Origin: Ulota crispa
Taxonomy: Eukaryota > Streptophyta > Bryopsida > Orthotrichales > Orthotrichaceae
Reading direction: 5' to 3'
Assembly (NCBI GenBank): GCA_963920765.1
Contig: OY987244.1
Coordinates: 5,520,501-5,584,500 of the forward strand
DNA length: 64,000 nucleotides
Notes under the pieces: model-generated
The model's database searches: none
What the model was told of the DNA's origin: nothing
Seen by the model: the letters and a program-made list of their open reading frames with translations, nothing else
Position numbers and translations under genes: made by a program
Shown here: positions 1-12,132 of the stretch, piece by piece
How the letters are laid out: the number at the start of each line of letters is the position of its first letter
Numbering within the stretch: position 1 is the first letter of the stretch

Positions 1-1489
1 CGATGAAAACGTGACAGCCGTATCACTGCTCCGCTTGCGTACGGGATCTCTCCGAAATTACACTCACAATTGCCAGTTTGCCACACCAGGGTCCGGGAAA
101 TATTTGAGATTTTTCGGTACATTTCCTCAATTCACGTATTGAACCGGTTTATCAAAGAGCTCTTTCGGTTATTTTCTCTATTTCATATTATAAGTAAAAA
201 TTTTAAAGATTTTTGATCGGTTTTAAGCCAAATTTTGTAAAGTGCAGACAGTTTTTTCTCATTTCAATCAGCTAGCATTGAACTAACGGTCGGTTCTTCC
301 CGGACCTTGTGTCACACTCTGCCTCCTAGCGCCACTGTCACGTAGTAGAGTCTATTAGCGTCTACCTCCAAATTTTGGTTTTTTTTGTTGGTTGCACAAC
401 ACTCACCCATCATTGCAAGTAGGTAAGAAAAAGTTGGATAGACATGGACAAAATCAACAACGTGTGCATGTTCATCCATAAAATTCACTGATTTTAGTGT
501 ATTTCATCCAATTTCTACCAAACTTGGTGTTTGCTTGGGGAGGGCTTTGACAATTCATCCATTTTTTTACCCAAATTTTCTAATGTTAGAGCATCATTAA
601 CCCAAGATAGGGAATTTGATTGTAACTTCATTTCTATTGGTGAGGGCCAATTGTGTGGGAGAACAAGGTACCTTTAGAGCTCCAACGCAACCTTGACAAC
701 GTATAACAAGATGGCCCCATCAAAATGACCTCCTTCAATGGCAAATTTGCTTGTTTCTTAGTACCCTAAGACTTTCATTACATTTGATGTTAAAATAACA
801 TATTGCTCACAATAATTTGTAACTTCTTTACAACAACTAGCAAGCACACGCAAATGACTCTCTTTTGTGCCTCGATTTGCATCAGAAGTTGCAATGAGAG
901 TGGGAGGAATCATCTAATGAACAAGATTGCCAAATTTGGGGACAAGGAGGGGCGCAGGAGCAGCGAGTTCCCAGTCCCAAACTAGTTGTAAGTTACAGGT
1001 TGATGATCAATGCTCTTATGATAGTTGGTCATAAATTGAGATGAGACTTTGCCAAAAAGTTGTGAGAAAATCAAATGCTGGAGTTAGTCCATAGGTGAGA
1101 TTTTTTTAATAATAAACCAAGGGTTGTCCTCCATCTTTCTCCGAATTCCTTTTATCTCTTTAAATGGACCTATTGTTAAAAAGTTTCAGTTTTTCACTCA
1201 AAAGAGAATAAAATTAAGCTTGTCCTGATTTTATATGTGTTCGATTTCACCTAATTTAATTTATTATGGTGTAATGTGAAGACACTCTTTTCATAATCTC
1301 TAATCTCCATTAAGACCTCCAATTTTCTAACTTTGGATTTTTGTGGTAAAATTGTACATCTTTACATTTTGTCTCTAATGAAAATCTTGAAAATTTTCAT
1401 GAAGGGAAAGACAAATTTTGGAAAAATATGGAGGCAAGCCTCATGTTTACAAAGCAAAAAAACTCACCTCCACATTGAGTGTTCACCAA

Positions 1490-1531
<42 letters not shown>

Positions 1532-2622
1532 TCATTAGGATTCTTTTCAATTTAAGTTGCCTTAGTTCCAAAGTAGATACTTGGTGTAAAATGAAAGACG
1601 CGTGGGACTTTGCCATGGAAAGAAATCAAAAATCAAGGATTGTTTTTTATTGTGTTAAGCTCTACGCATTGTGTCCAAAAGTCATTAGCATTGTGGCATT
1701 GAAAACAAATTCAAATATTTGACATATCAAGAAGATAGCGCGGGGCTACCTAGTAATGAGCCAATTGACAATCTTGCAAGCAATGTTTGGGGAGAATCAG
1801 CATTTAGTGTATTATCGGTTGACTGAAATTGCAAAAAAAACTGATTAAAGATGAAACTACAATCTAAAGACCAATAAGTTGTACCAAGAAAACTAATTTT
1901 AGTATATTTCAATATAAATGTAAAATATATGTGGTGTAAGTTAATGAAAACCGGTCAATGGTGGAAAGTGAAGGATTTTAGCCAGTGAAGCCTAAATTTC
2001 TCCCGAAACGCTCAATGCAAGGACAAATGCAGCCAAGTTTCAATGAAGAACAATTTTATTGAAGAAATGGAGTGAGAGTGGTTGCAGCAAACACTGTCGG
2101 ATTTCTGCTGAATCGTGGCCACGTGGCCCCGTAGGGTGCAGGTAGTGAGACTCGATTAGGTCTGGCAACCTGGCAACCTTCCATGCTGCATCGGTAATTG
2201 GGAGGAGCGTTAAGAGCAGCTCCAGCCTTGCTCGTCAGACGGAGAAGCTCCGGGCTAGCCAGCTCCGGGCCCGGGCTAGCGAGAACACGGAATCTTGGTC
2301 CACCACAAGCTCGCCACACGCAGAATGAAGGTCAGGCTCCTCAAACTTCTTTTCCGAAATTGTAATTTCCAGTGCGTTTAGGAAATTTGATGTGTTCTTA
2401 TTTTGGAAGCTCGTTTGCTGCTGCGACACTATCCGCTGCTAGTGCATATCGCTTTTGATGATTCCGGACAGCAGTCCCATAGTTTTCTATTTTCATCCTT
2501 GTTTTGGCGAGTCAGGTTGGACCCCTCGCCCGGAGCCGCACCTTGCACAAGGAAGGTCACATGGGAAAATCTGTTTCTAGTACTCCATTTGGAGAGAAAG
2601 GTTGGAGAAGCTCTAAACAACA
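1..2622. other. AT-rich intergenic region, no gene recognised
   Basis: No open frame here looks like a protein I know, and no tRNA or rRNA is visible. Around 450-560 there are segments resembling, in reverse orientation, a stretch near 42450-42600, so part of this is dispersed repeat. A GC-richer patch at about 2060-2330 holds partly duplicated CTCCGGGCTAGC-type words near 2246-2282. It could be a regulatory island or an old exon, but no splice-consistent frame was found. Confidence 0.5.
1491..1529. repeat. (TA)n microsatellite
   Basis: An uninterrupted run of TA dinucleotides of about 39 bases, readable directly. Confidence 0.95.
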
Positions 2623-2625
2623 ATA

Positions 2626-2769
2626 TACTAGAAGAAAAATATGTCTTAAACAAGTGGTTAGTAACAATTGTAAATGTTCTAAACAACTATATAATGACTC
2701 AATTATAGTTGTTTAGGATATTTGTAGTCATTATGAACTAGTCATTTAGGACATGTTTTTCTTCTAGTG
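2626..2769. mobile_element. CACTA-type foldback MITE
   Basis: The ends are inverted copies: TACTAGAAGAAAAATATGTC at the left and its near complement ending CTTCTAGTG at the right. The arms pair over most of the element. The same trinucleotide ATA stands on both sides (2623-2625 and 2770-2772), matching the 3-bp target duplication of CACTA elements. There is no coding capacity. Confidence 0.75.
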
Positions 2770-2805
2770 ATAGTTCTAGATTAGTATTCATGAAAGTAAT
2801 TTTAA

Positions 2806-3715
2806 CCCCTAAAGGACCAAGGAGCCCACTTTGGGCTTTTTGATAACTCAGGTAGGCTTTATTGACTTCATAAATTGATAAATTTTCATGAAATTTTCAG
2901 GATGGATGCTACTCATCATGATCTACATGTGAAGCTTTATTTCATGTCATTCCGATAAGTAATGTAAAAATTAGAAGGTTTTTACAATTTCAATGTCAAA
3001 TTGGGCAGCAAAAAATATATTCTAAATTTTTATTTTTTACTTTTATAGAATTGTATAGATTGATACCTACTCAAAAAAAATTGAACCACTCAATTCCAAA
3101 TAATGAGGTAAGAGTTAAAAGGAGTTTTGTTTAAAGGCAATGAAGGTAGGAAGAGGGTAGAAAAAACATGTAAAGTTATCTTTTACTCTCAATTTGAAAT
3201 TTTTCAAATTAAAATTAAAATTAAAATTACTAATTGTCTGTTAGAGCATTCTCACCATTGGAATTAACAATTTTCAAATTCTTCCAAAATTTATTAGCAT
3301 ATTAGTTATATCTTTCATTCATCAATACCTTTCAGTTTACAATTTTTGTAAAAATGAATCCAAAGTTTTTTTGGTTAAATTTTTTTATATATGCTTTCAA
3401 CCCATTTTTCAACATATTGCCAAAATTGCACAAGAAATACAACATATAGGTTTTTCTCTAAAAAGTTCAAAAAACAAAACTTCACCTTTTGGAAGGACTA
3501 GAAAAGCTTACATTTTGAAATTTAAGCACATAGATCTTGCAATTGGTGGGGATGTTCAATCTGTAATTTTGGGACAATGTAGTTGTGCAAGTCAACCAAA
3601 GGATCCTGTAGTTGGATTTGTTAAAAAGCAAGTTTCAATGACGATTTTGACCTTGGTTTGGGGACTAGTATTTTGAAGTAGTTTTGGGCCTCTAAATATG
3701 AAAGAATTTTAGGGG
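2806..3715. mobile_element. TTAA-flanked piggyBac-like MITE, long class, copy L1
   Basis: The left end is TTAA then CCCCTAAAGGACC and the right end is TTTTAGGGG then TTAA (3716-3719). It belongs to the roughly 910-927 bp class found four more times in this window (10657, 31628, 37754, 57585). Short frames inside do not resemble a transposase. Superfamily assignment rests on TTAA flanks plus CCC-starting termini and is an inference. Confidence 0.7.
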
Positions 3716-3719
3716 TTAA

Positions 3720-5029
3720 GGGCAAATAAGTTTGGTGGAAAGTCATTGATGTATGAGTCAATTTTGAGCTTTAGTTTGCTTCTTTCTAGTTTCTCTGCTA
3801 ATCATTGGTAGGGACTATTTGCACCACCCTTTTCCACATGTGTCAAATGTAATAATTAGTGGTTTTTGAAGTGGGGTCTTCCACCCAAAACCCGTTTTGC
3901 TTTTACAAACCCACCCCCCACCCCCTCAAATGGAAAGAGGCCCTAAGTCTCCCAAGGAAGGGTAGTTTGGGATATGGGACATGCAATGCCTTGCATTTGA
4001 GGGTTGGAGGTCCAAAGGTGTGGGTAGCTTATTTCTCAAATCACTTGGGAGACTTAGGGCCACTTCACATTATGGCCAATCAAGTCAAGAGACTATGGGA
4101 TTGAGTGACCAAACTTTATTGAGAGGCAAAAAAATTTGGATTGAAAATGGGCAATTGAATATTGTATAGCCTTAGTGTGAAGCCTCCAAAGATCACGTCC
4201 AAAGTCCAAACATTGGCAATGAGTTTCCCTGGCATCTCAACTTGAATGGTCATTGTGTGAAGTCTCTAAAGGCCAAGCCCAAAGTTCAAACCCATAACAA
4301 TTACCTTCTAAAAAGTAGACCTTCCAATTTGACAGCCAAGATCTTGTTAGTTTGATAATTTTATTTAAAAAAATTAACAACCTCTTGATCATAATTTGGG
4401 TCTCCATTTTTACTTGACCCAAACTTCTTATGAGAAGTTGTTACTTTGGTTGAAAAAGTGATGCCATGTAGGTAGTTGGAGGGCAACAAACTTTGAACTT
4501 TGATCTCGACTATGAAGGGTCAAAAAGCTGAAGTCTCTATTTCTTGCAATCTTATTGGTGGAAATTGGATGCCTCTCAACTTTTGGCCATAGCATGAAGT
4601 GACCTTTACTTTGTGTAAAGATCTTTCTGTTGAAGAGTTGGATCGGATAAGATTATCTTGTAAAAAAAAATCTTATGAAAAGTTTTATAAAAAAACAAGA
4701 TCTCAAAATGTGTCCTATGCAAGAATTATGCAAGATTTCAAAACACAAGACGCTAGATGAATACAAATGAAGTCAAGAATCCTTCGCCAAGATGTTTACA
4801 TACCAAGATTTTTAAGACCTTTATTTTTTTGGAATTTATTTGTTGGTCAAGTGTCATGCACCTTACAGTTACAGATTTGTGTGTGGTATTGATTTTTTGG
4901 TATTTCACTTAATTGGTATAAATCCCTACGGGCATACTCATTCTAAGCGGTAGAGAGGTTTGGCGTGATTACGTAGATCTTTTCATTGACAAGGGATTTC
5001 AATTTGAAAATACTGTCACCGTAAGAGTG
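3720..5029. other. Intergenic region with small inverted and direct repeats
   Basis: An inverted pair of about 20 bases occurs at 3937-3956 and 4043-4062 (GGCCCTAAGTCTCCCAAG against CTTGGGAGACTTAGGGCC). Two similar words near 4168-4230 and 4250-4310 (TGTGAAGYCTCYAAAG followed by CCAAAG) repeat about 80 bases apart. This is probably decayed transposon sequence. No gene was recognised. Confidence 0.45.
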
Positions 5030-5310
5030 CATTGAGAATTTCATTGTAAATGCATAAGAAATTTTGCATTTGGACAGAGGTTGATTGAGATACACAGTTA
5101 CATACCATTGAAAGTTAAGTAACTTCCAATTTTTTTGTAGAGCACAACAAATCAAGCTTTAAATAAAAAAACTCAGGCTGAGTTCTATTTTCGAGAGCTT
5201 GATTTGAATGACAATTTAAATTTATTGGAAGTTAGTTAACATTTAATGGTATGTACCTCAATCGGCCTATTTCTAAACGCAAATTTTATTGGGCTTTCAC
5301 CGTAGAAAAT
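5030..5310. mobile_element. Foldback (long inverted repeat) element
   Basis: The word ACATACCATTGAAAGTTAAG around 5100 returns in reverse complement, ending AATGGTATGT, around 5245. The pairing extends outward on both sides through TTGATTGAGRTAC into AT-rich arms. Boundaries are approximate and no target duplication was identified. Confidence 0.5.
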
Positions 5311-6363
5311 TCAATAAATTCTTTTGATGGTATGTATTTTTGAGTATGAATTTTTTTCTAATAAAATCTGATTAAACATTCCTTGCCAATTTATTTCCAC
5401 CATTGAGGATGTCCTCTGTATTGAATTCTGGTCAATGAACGAAACACTTTAGGGTAAACAATAATTTGTCGAAATTATATTACTTCTTATGCATTGGAAG
5501 GAATATTTGAATCTTTAACTTGTACAAACCAAGCATTTAAGTTTTGAAAATTGAATGAATGTGAATAGATCCCATGCACACAATAAAAAGTTTTCATGCA
5601 TCGTTAGATTGTTATGTTTTCTATGTAGCAGGTGTACTACACAAATCTTGAAAATATTTATTTACAACTACATTATGGTTCAAAGAATACAAGTACATTT
5701 TATCTGAAAATCCAACTTTTCCGGTTTAAAAAGTATTCCTTCAAACACGAGTTCGACAATTTCTCATGCAGGATCTTTAGAAAAGTCAAGACAAAACAGG
5801 ACCGCGTGCTAGGGACCATCGAGTGACATGAAGATTGCTTGTGAATGACAATATACAAATGCACAGGAGGTCCTTTAGAGCAAGACAGTACTCTAACCTC
5901 ACAAAAAGATAATGCTGCCTGGTGTCCAACGTCTCTCCCTGTCAGCTCCAAAAGCCTTGATGATGTAACCATGATCTGTAAAGTCCAACTGGCGGTATAA
6001 AATAGACGAAACGATAGGTCACATTGAGTCATAAAACGTAAGTAGAAACGTTTGGAGGGCAACAAAAGTTCCTTTCAAAGTACCCTTCAAAAAAATCGAA
6101 TAAACAGGTGATTGTCCCTTACCAAGTACTGTACTTTGTGAAGAATGCCCACCAACCCGTAATGCAAAGCCAATCCCGACACATTCTTGCTCTCAAGTGT
6201 ACTGTTTTAACAAGAGAATCACGAGTCCATTTAGTGTACTTATAATTAGCACTTGATTTTTTATGTAGTTTGTTCACAATGTCCAAAAAAAATACTAAAC
6301 AACCTGAAGTAAGTCCTCTTTCGATTGCCAGATTTTTTTTAAGATACATGAATATTGTAAACT
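5311..6363. other. Intergenic region, no gene recognised
   Basis: The longest open frame (minus strand, 5700-6065) lacks recognisable motifs or a supporting splice pattern. Its sequence is slightly richer in GC than its surroundings. I see no tRNA or known repeat. Confidence 0.4.
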
Positions 6364-6750
6364 AGAGGATTGATATGTCTTCAGCTATTCTAATTTTAGA
6401 TTTCTACAATCGAATAGTTGAATTTGAGAATTTGGAATTCAGATTTGGTCATAGAGACCTTGATTGAGTCTAAAACCATAAAAAAAAGTTGTAATTGAAC
6501 AACATTCAATGAAGAAGCTTAGCTTGGGGGAAAAGTATTACTTTTACTTTTATTTATAAAAAAAGATTAACTTTTTCATTGGGTGTTGTTCAATTAGAAC
6601 CTTTTTATGATTCTAGACTAAATCACAGTCTCTAAGTCCAAATCTGAATTCCAAATTCTCAAATTCAACTATTTGGTGGTACGAATCTAAAATTTACCTT
6701 GCAGGTGTGGTAGAATAGCTGAAAGGGTGTGGTAGATATATCAATCCCCT
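6364..6750. mobile_element. Long-arm foldback MITE, family I copy 1
   Basis: The two halves are inverted copies: TTGAATTTGAGAATTTGGAA near 6419 against TTCCAAATTCTCAAATTCAA near 6649. The outer ends are GGATTGATATRTCT and its complement. A second copy lies at about 10067-10473, and a third left end of the same type (GGAATTGATATATGTACCAC) starts near 11795. Part of the left terminus seems deleted relative to the right one. Confidence 0.65.
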
Positions 6751-7018
6751 ATAAACTATGCTAAGACTTTGTTTCAGACAACTTCAGGGGTTGTTATCAG
6801 ACACAATAGTACTCCAAAAACTGATAGAAAAGGTTTGAGCATTACCTCAATTTGAATTGCCCCGGCTAGCACGAGCAGTGCTGCAGCGTATGTAGGACAA
6901 AAATATTTACCCTTTTCATTTCGAGAGAAGTAGACCGCAATCTATCGTGCAAAACTGTCTGAAATGACAGAGACCTGTAGTCCTATACCTGCCATGTTGA
7001 CCGATCGTTGAAATTCAA

Positions 7019-7654
7019 CCACGTGCAAGTACAAAATTCACGAAACGATAACAATAGGACTAATAAATACTTTACCGACTGAGTATATGCATGATAAAAG
7101 TCAGCATAACGCTGGAGTAGTGTAAGCCTGTAAGCAGATGGGTCGGTATCCTACGTGAATAGTTGTCGGTAACCTATGTTGATGAACCTTCACAGCAGCT
7201 TTCAGAATTCAGACCACGTGCAAATACCGGCAGTTATGATTCATTCTTTTGCAACCCTCAGCATTGCAGCGTTGTAAGACGTCATCCTTGTATCTTATAA
7301 AGACCCAGTCTCTCCTCTTCCTCGCCTCAACACCAATGCTGAGAGTTCTGTTTACAAAGCAATAGAAAGTGACAAGAAACTCATCTGTGATCTTGTGTGA
7401 CTCTTCAGGCTAGCAATACGCGACGAACCAGCTTTCGGAATATTACAGAGTTGCTTCCAGTGCTGTTTCCAGAACTTCAGAAATTGCTCAAGTAATGAAG
7501 AAGAGAGGAAGTAGGGGAATAGATAAACAGGGGGCACAGTTGAGCATGTTGTGCACATAACTCAATTGTGAGCATTTGAGAGTGAACTTCAGCGAGGCTA
7601 AGAAAGAGGATAAGACAGAGTGAGAGTGATTGTGTAATAAAAAGTCATCTGAGA
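7019..7654 (+). promoter_or_regulatory. Proximal promoter and leader of the ERF gene
   Basis: Two copies of CCACGTGCAARTAC, each holding a CACGTG G-box, lie at 7019-7032 and 7214-7227. GACGTCA, an ACGT-core (bZIP-type) site, is at 7278-7284. A TATAAAG box lies at 7296-7302, so transcription probably starts near 7325-7335 and leaves a leader of roughly 320 bases. The leader holds short upstream reading frames at 7336-7365 (9 codons) and 7495-7560 (21 codons), which could limit translation. The motifs are seen; the function is inferred from known plant promoter elements. Confidence 0.55.
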
Positions 7655-8884
7655 ATGACAGCAGTGTTGTTACCAACGAAGTGGGAAGCGCAAGGTGAGG
7701 AGTGGAGTTGCGATACCGCGCTCACGGAGGAGAAGAAAGTGTTGGAGCTCTTGCGTCATTTCTTGGTTTTAGAGGACGAGATCGACTTGCAGATATTCTC
7801 TCCGGAATCTTACTACCAAACTCCATCATCCAGCCATCCCAGCCCGGTCTCTCCAACGTCGCCATTCAGCCCTCTCTGCTCATCCAGTGAATTAAACGGC
7901 GAGGCTCCCAGCAACGACGCCGCTTCTAGTGATGGCAACGACGAAATTTCATCCCGCAGCAAGACAGGACTCAACAAATTGACCAGCACCTTGAAAAAGA
8001 AGTTCGGCGGTAGCTGTGCAGAGGAGGTGCGCTCCAAGATGAGGCCATTGGTGAAGGAGCTCGATGTCGACGAATATCTCTGCCTCGATAGCCTGCAAGA
8101 TCCGCCGGCATTTAGCACGGAGTTCCCGGTCGTGATGGAGACCAAAGCGAGTTCAAATTGCGCGGGATACCGGCGCCCTAAGCTACCACCGCTCTCGATA
8201 CCACTTTCTCCCGACTGTTCTTCCTTGGGAGAAGCCATAAACATGCCGACAGCTATTCCCTCGAGTCCCTGGCGCACAAAACGCGTTCAATGCCAAACGC
8301 CTGAAGCCCTTCGCACCGAACTCTCACAAGCCGAAGGACCTCTTCCGCTCGACCAAAACGACTCTGAGGATATGTTCATCTACTCGGTCCTGATGGAAGC
8401 GTGGCATTCCGCTGCAGATGCCTCAATTTCGCAAGAAACCGATTCTATTTCCTCAAAAAGTAGCCTTGAGGTTAATGTTCAGCAGGAAATCCAACCAACG
8501 CCCGCTGTGAAGAAGCAAGCCGCGTCAGTACAGCCGCATTACAGAGGAGTGCGACAACGGCCCTGGGGAAAATTCGCCGCGGAGATTCGCGACTCTGCAA
8601 AGAACGGCGCGCGCGTGTGGCTTGGAACCTTCGACACCGCTGAGCAAGCGGCATTGGCTTACGATCGCGCGGCGCTCAAGATGCGAGGCTCTCGCGCACT
8701 CTTGAACTTCCCGCTCCAGGCCACCACTGCTCTCTCTAACCCTGAGTCGTTGCCGCCCCCTCCCGTCTCGTCCTCTTCCTGCCGCAGGCAAGGAAATACT
8801 AAGAGGCCGGCAGCAGCCGAGCTTAGCAAGCAAGAAATGAAGCGGACGCGTGTTGCTGCTGTCAAGAATGAGCTCGTTTTCTAG
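7655..8884 (+). CDS. AP2/ERF-domain transcription factor (ERF subfamily)
   Basis: This intronless gene encodes 409 aa. A single AP2 domain covers residues about 295-354. It starts [19 protein letters not shown], continues with [20 protein letters not shown], and ends in LLNFPL. The Ala and Asp of the ERF class are at the discriminating positions ([14 protein letters not shown]), so the expected target is the GCC-box rather than the DRE. Residues 383-399, [17 protein letters not shown], look like a bipartite nuclear signal. The acidic stretch before the domain ([14 protein letters not shown]) may be an activation or conserved group motif, like those in stress- and ethylene-related ERFs. The N-terminal half is Ser/Pro-rich and poorly conserved. 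The first ATG of the open frame is used; the upstream ATGs belong to short separate frames. The 3' end of this gene is tandemly duplicated downstream. The family is certain; the ERF group is a guess. Confidence 0.93.
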   Translation: MTAVLLPTKWEAQGEEWSCDTALTEEKKVLELLRHFLVLEDEIDLQIFSPESYYQTPSSSHPSPVSPTSPFSPLCSSSELNGEAPSNDAASSDGNDEISSRSKTGLNKLTSTLKKKFGGSCAEEVRSKMRPLVKELDVDEYLCLDSLQDPPAFSTEFPVVMETKASSNCAGYRRPKLPPLSIPLSPDCSSLGEAINMPTAIPSSPWRTKRVQCQTPEALRTELSQAEGPLPLDQNDSEDMFIYSVLMEAWHSAADASISQETDSISSKSSLEVNVQQEIQPTPAVKKQAASVQPHYRGVRQRPWGKFAAEIRDSAKNGARVWLGTFDTAEQAALAYDRAALKMRGSRALLNFPLQATTALSNPESLPPPPVSSSSCRRQGNTKRPAAAELSKQEMKRTRVAAVKNELVF

Positions 8885-9900
8885 GTCTTCACCGCATTTG
8901 CATATGCAGAACTCGTACAATACAAATGACTTTCTTCCATTGTCGTTCCTGTACAAATTTTGACACTTCTTCGGAGTGAAAGCTCAAATTTCGCGATTCC
9001 TCACTCCCTCGGGGTGTTTGTATAATAGCAGAGAAAGTGTTTCTACATGAGATTACATTATAAAGCATTAGCTCCTCCGTTCTCACAACATTACTTGTCA
9101 CAAACTTGCAATTGTCATCACTGTGCACTTCTTGTTGCGTTCCTAAACATCAACATCCAAATGCTTCATAATAATTGTATTTGATCCGCCAGCAATCCTT
9201 CCACAAACAAACAAGTAGCACTAAGAGGCTGATGCAGCCAAGCTTGGCAAGCAAGAAATCGAAACAGGAAACGTGTTCCTGCACTGAAGCACGAGCTAGA
9301 GGTCATCACCACACTTGCATTCGCAGACCTAGTCCAGTATTCTTTTGTAAAGCATCAGTGTGACAATCCTGCCATAGCCGTAGTTTCTATACAATTGACA
9401 CTTCTTCGGAGTGAAAGCTCAAATTTCGCGATTCCTCATTCCCTCGGGGTGTTTGTATAATAGCAGAGAAAGTGTTTCTACATGAGATTACTTTATAAAG
9501 CATTAGCTCCTCCGTTCTCACAGCATTACTTGTCTCAAACTTGCAGTTGTCATCACTGTGCACTTCTTGTTGCGTTCCTAAACATCAACATCCAAATGCT
9601 TCATAATAATTGTATTTGATCCGCCAGCAATCCTTCTACGAGCAAACAAGTAGCACTAAGAGGCTGATGCAGCCAAGCTTGGCAAGCAAGAAAATCGAAA
9701 CAGGAAACGTGTTCCTGCACTGAAGCACGAGCTCCTCCTCGAGGTCATCACCGCACTTGCATTTGCAGACCTAATCCAAAATTCCTTTGGAAAGCACCAA
9801 TGTGACAATCGTGCCATAGCCGTAAGCCTAATTTCGATACAATTTTGACACTTCTTCGGAGTGAAAGCTCAAATTCGCGCTTCTTCGCCCCCTCGCAGTG
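8798..9900 (+). repeat. Three tandem copies of the ERF 3' end
   Basis: Units begin with ACTAAGAGG at 8798 (inside the ERF coding region), 9220 and 9655, so the spacings are 422 and 435 bases. Each unit carries the last codons of the gene (compare GAGCTTAGCAAGCAAGAAAT with AAGCTTGGCAAGCAAGAAAT) followed by its 3' flank, including GACACTTCTTCGGAGTGAAA. The third unit fades after about 9900. Units 2 and 3 have lost the reading frame and are pseudogenic tails. They contain potential alternative 3' ends for the ERF transcript. Confidence 0.85.
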
Positions 9901-9987
9901 TTTGGTAGGGTAAAGTCGCCCAAGCGAGCGAGGGCAGTTTGGGAAACAAGCTGCCTTGCGCCTGAGGCTGGGAGGAGCGGGCAACTG

Positions 9988-10602
9988 CACTAAATAGTGC
10001 ATTTAGGGTGCCCCACACTAATTTCTTGACATTTTACGCTATATCAATATTTACTAATACTACAAGGTACTGATATGTGTATTGCACCCTTTCAACTACT
10101 GTACCACATCTCTACAAAAGTTTTAGATTTTTACCATCAAAAAGTTGAATTTGAGAATTTGGAATTCAATTTTGGACTTAAACATAGTCATTTAGTCTAG
10201 AACCACATGAAAACGTTGTAATTGCACAATACCCAATGACAAAGTTTAGTTAGGGGGGAAAATATTACTTTTACTTTTATTTACAAAATGATAAGCTTTT
10301 TCATTGTGTGTTGTTCGATTAGAACCTTTTTATGATTCTAGACTAAATCAAGGTCTTTAAGTCCAAATCTGAATTCCAAATTCTAAAATTCAACTTTTTT
10401 ACAGTAGAAATCTGAAATTCACCCCGGGGTGTGGTACAGTAGTTGAAAGGATGTGTTACACACATCAATTCCCATACTACAATAATCTTAGTCAATAATT
10501 ACTGCAATTAACATTTAATTGACAACAATAAGAGCTTGACAACAATAGTTTTGTGGAAAAACAAACCAACAATGTACAAGCCATAAACCATGTGAAATTC
10601 TA
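9988..10602 (+). mobile_element. Family J MITE split by a family I element
   Basis: The left end CACTAAATAGTGCATTTAGG matches the ends of the J array at 55131-56024. At about 10067 a family I foldback element (10067-10473, ends TGATATGTGTATTGCACC and complement) interrupts it, and J sequence resumes at about 10476. The right side runs straight into a second J copy in opposite orientation. Confidence 0.6.
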
Positions 10603-11795
10603 CAATGAATATTGCATTTAGGTTGCCTTAACAATTAGGTTGCCTTACCCTATTAACCCCTAAAGGACCACTGTCCTTTGGGGAACAGGCTAGACTTTGG
10701 GCATGTACCTATGGCTAAACTACTTTGTGTGATTTTTTGAAACTTTTGTGGAAGGTGGAGAATTTAAAGATCTATGTGGGCATCTAATTTTTTCTTCATT
10801 CTGACATTTAATGAAGTGGTTATTCATGAATTTATGCAAATTTGGGGAGGATTGCCCACTCAGGCAGCCCAAAAACTTCTTTACAATTTACATTTTTTTA
10901 AATTAAAATTTGAAATTGGTTCTTTAAAATTTCAAATAGGTGAGAAGCTTTGAATCATTCAATTTCAATCTCAAAGATGAATGTTATGAGGAGCTTTTGT
11001 TTGCAGGAAGTTCTAGATTCTCTACTCTAAAATAAACTTTGAAGTCCTTTACTTTACTCAATTTTCATTATTTTGGAAAAAAAATTAAACCAAAGGAAGT
11101 AGATTGTTGATCACAACACTATGACCATTAGGATTTGTATTTTTCATTTTAATAATTAAATTCTTAACAATTTAGTGATTTGACTCATTCTCTACTTCTT
11201 TTTACTTACTGATTTTTCCCATGTGTTGTATAATTCCAATTGATTTGAAAATTCTCCCACGCATACCTAACTTGATCTCCTATATGGAAAAAAAAGCGCA
11301 ACTTTGGGTAGAGCAACTTTTTTGTTATAAGAGTGGTCAAAGGCTTTTGAAAGTTTTGGGTAGCATGGAAAAAAAAAAATTTGTTCACTTTACATGTAAA
11401 TATCTCACTCCTCTCCATTTGGAATGAGCTGATTTTTTTCCTGTAAGTACCTCTTCTAGTCTGGGGCAAGATCCTACAGTTGGATTTCCCAAAAACAAAA
11501 CATAAAATCCCTTTTTACTAAACCTCCTAGAAGTGACAGTTTTCAGTGATTTTTACTGAAAAAAGGGCATGGTCCTTTAGGGGTTAAGTTACCTCATGAT
11601 CCATCACTTGGCTACTTAGAGGCACTTGCAACTCACTAGATACTGGGATTTCACATGATTTACAACTTGGACATTGCTAGTTTGTTTTCCTATAGCTTCA
11701 TTGTTGTTACAAGGGCATGTAAAATTGTTTGTTGCAGTAACTTTTGATGAAACTATTGTGTCAAAAATTACCGTAACAACAATAAATATCTAGGA
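10603..11795 (-). mobile_element. Family J MITE in reverse orientation, split by piggyBac-like L2
   Basis: ATTGCATTTAGGTTGCCTTA at about 10607 and TTACCTCATGATCCATCACT just after 11583 join into the layout of the uninterrupted J copy at about 18006-18222. The 927-bp TTAA element is therefore a later insertion. The distal end is itself cut by a fragment of a family I element starting near 11795. Confidence 0.6.
10657..11583. mobile_element. TTAA-flanked piggyBac-like MITE, long class, copy L2
   Basis: The termini are CCCCTAAAGGACCA at the left and TGGTCCTTTAGGGG at the right, perfect inverted repeats for 14 bases. They are flanked by TTAA at 10653-10656 and 11584-11587. The element is 927 bp, the same length as copy L5 at 57585-58511, to which its interior corresponds in reverse orientation. 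No transposase frame is present. It is inserted in a family J MITE. Confidence 0.8.
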
Positions 11796-12132
11796 ATTGA
11801 TATATGTACCACCCCTTTTTGACTATTCTACCACACCTAATATATATGGTCAATATTTATGATATTATAGTAGGTGTGGGACCACGGATAAAACGTCACT
11901 AAATTGAAAATACAATTTTTCATAGAAGTAGAAGTTGTAACTTCAGCTTTGTTTTCAACTCTAAATCCTACTCATGATATTGATTACAAGATCTAAATTG
12001 AACTAAGTATAATTTAGATCATTGAAATAATAATATGAGCAAGATCTAGAGTTGAAAAATAGATCTGAAATTACAATTATATGTCAAGTTGCAATTTCAA
12101 TTTAATAATGTTTTGTTTGTGGTCCACACCTA

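Noticed and set aside
5700..6065. 121-codon minus-strand frame
   Set aside because: No recognisable domain, no splice support, and length within what chance allows here.
7813..8956. Long open frames antisense to the ERF gene
   Set aside because: They mirror GC-rich coding sequence of the ERF gene and have no motifs of their own.
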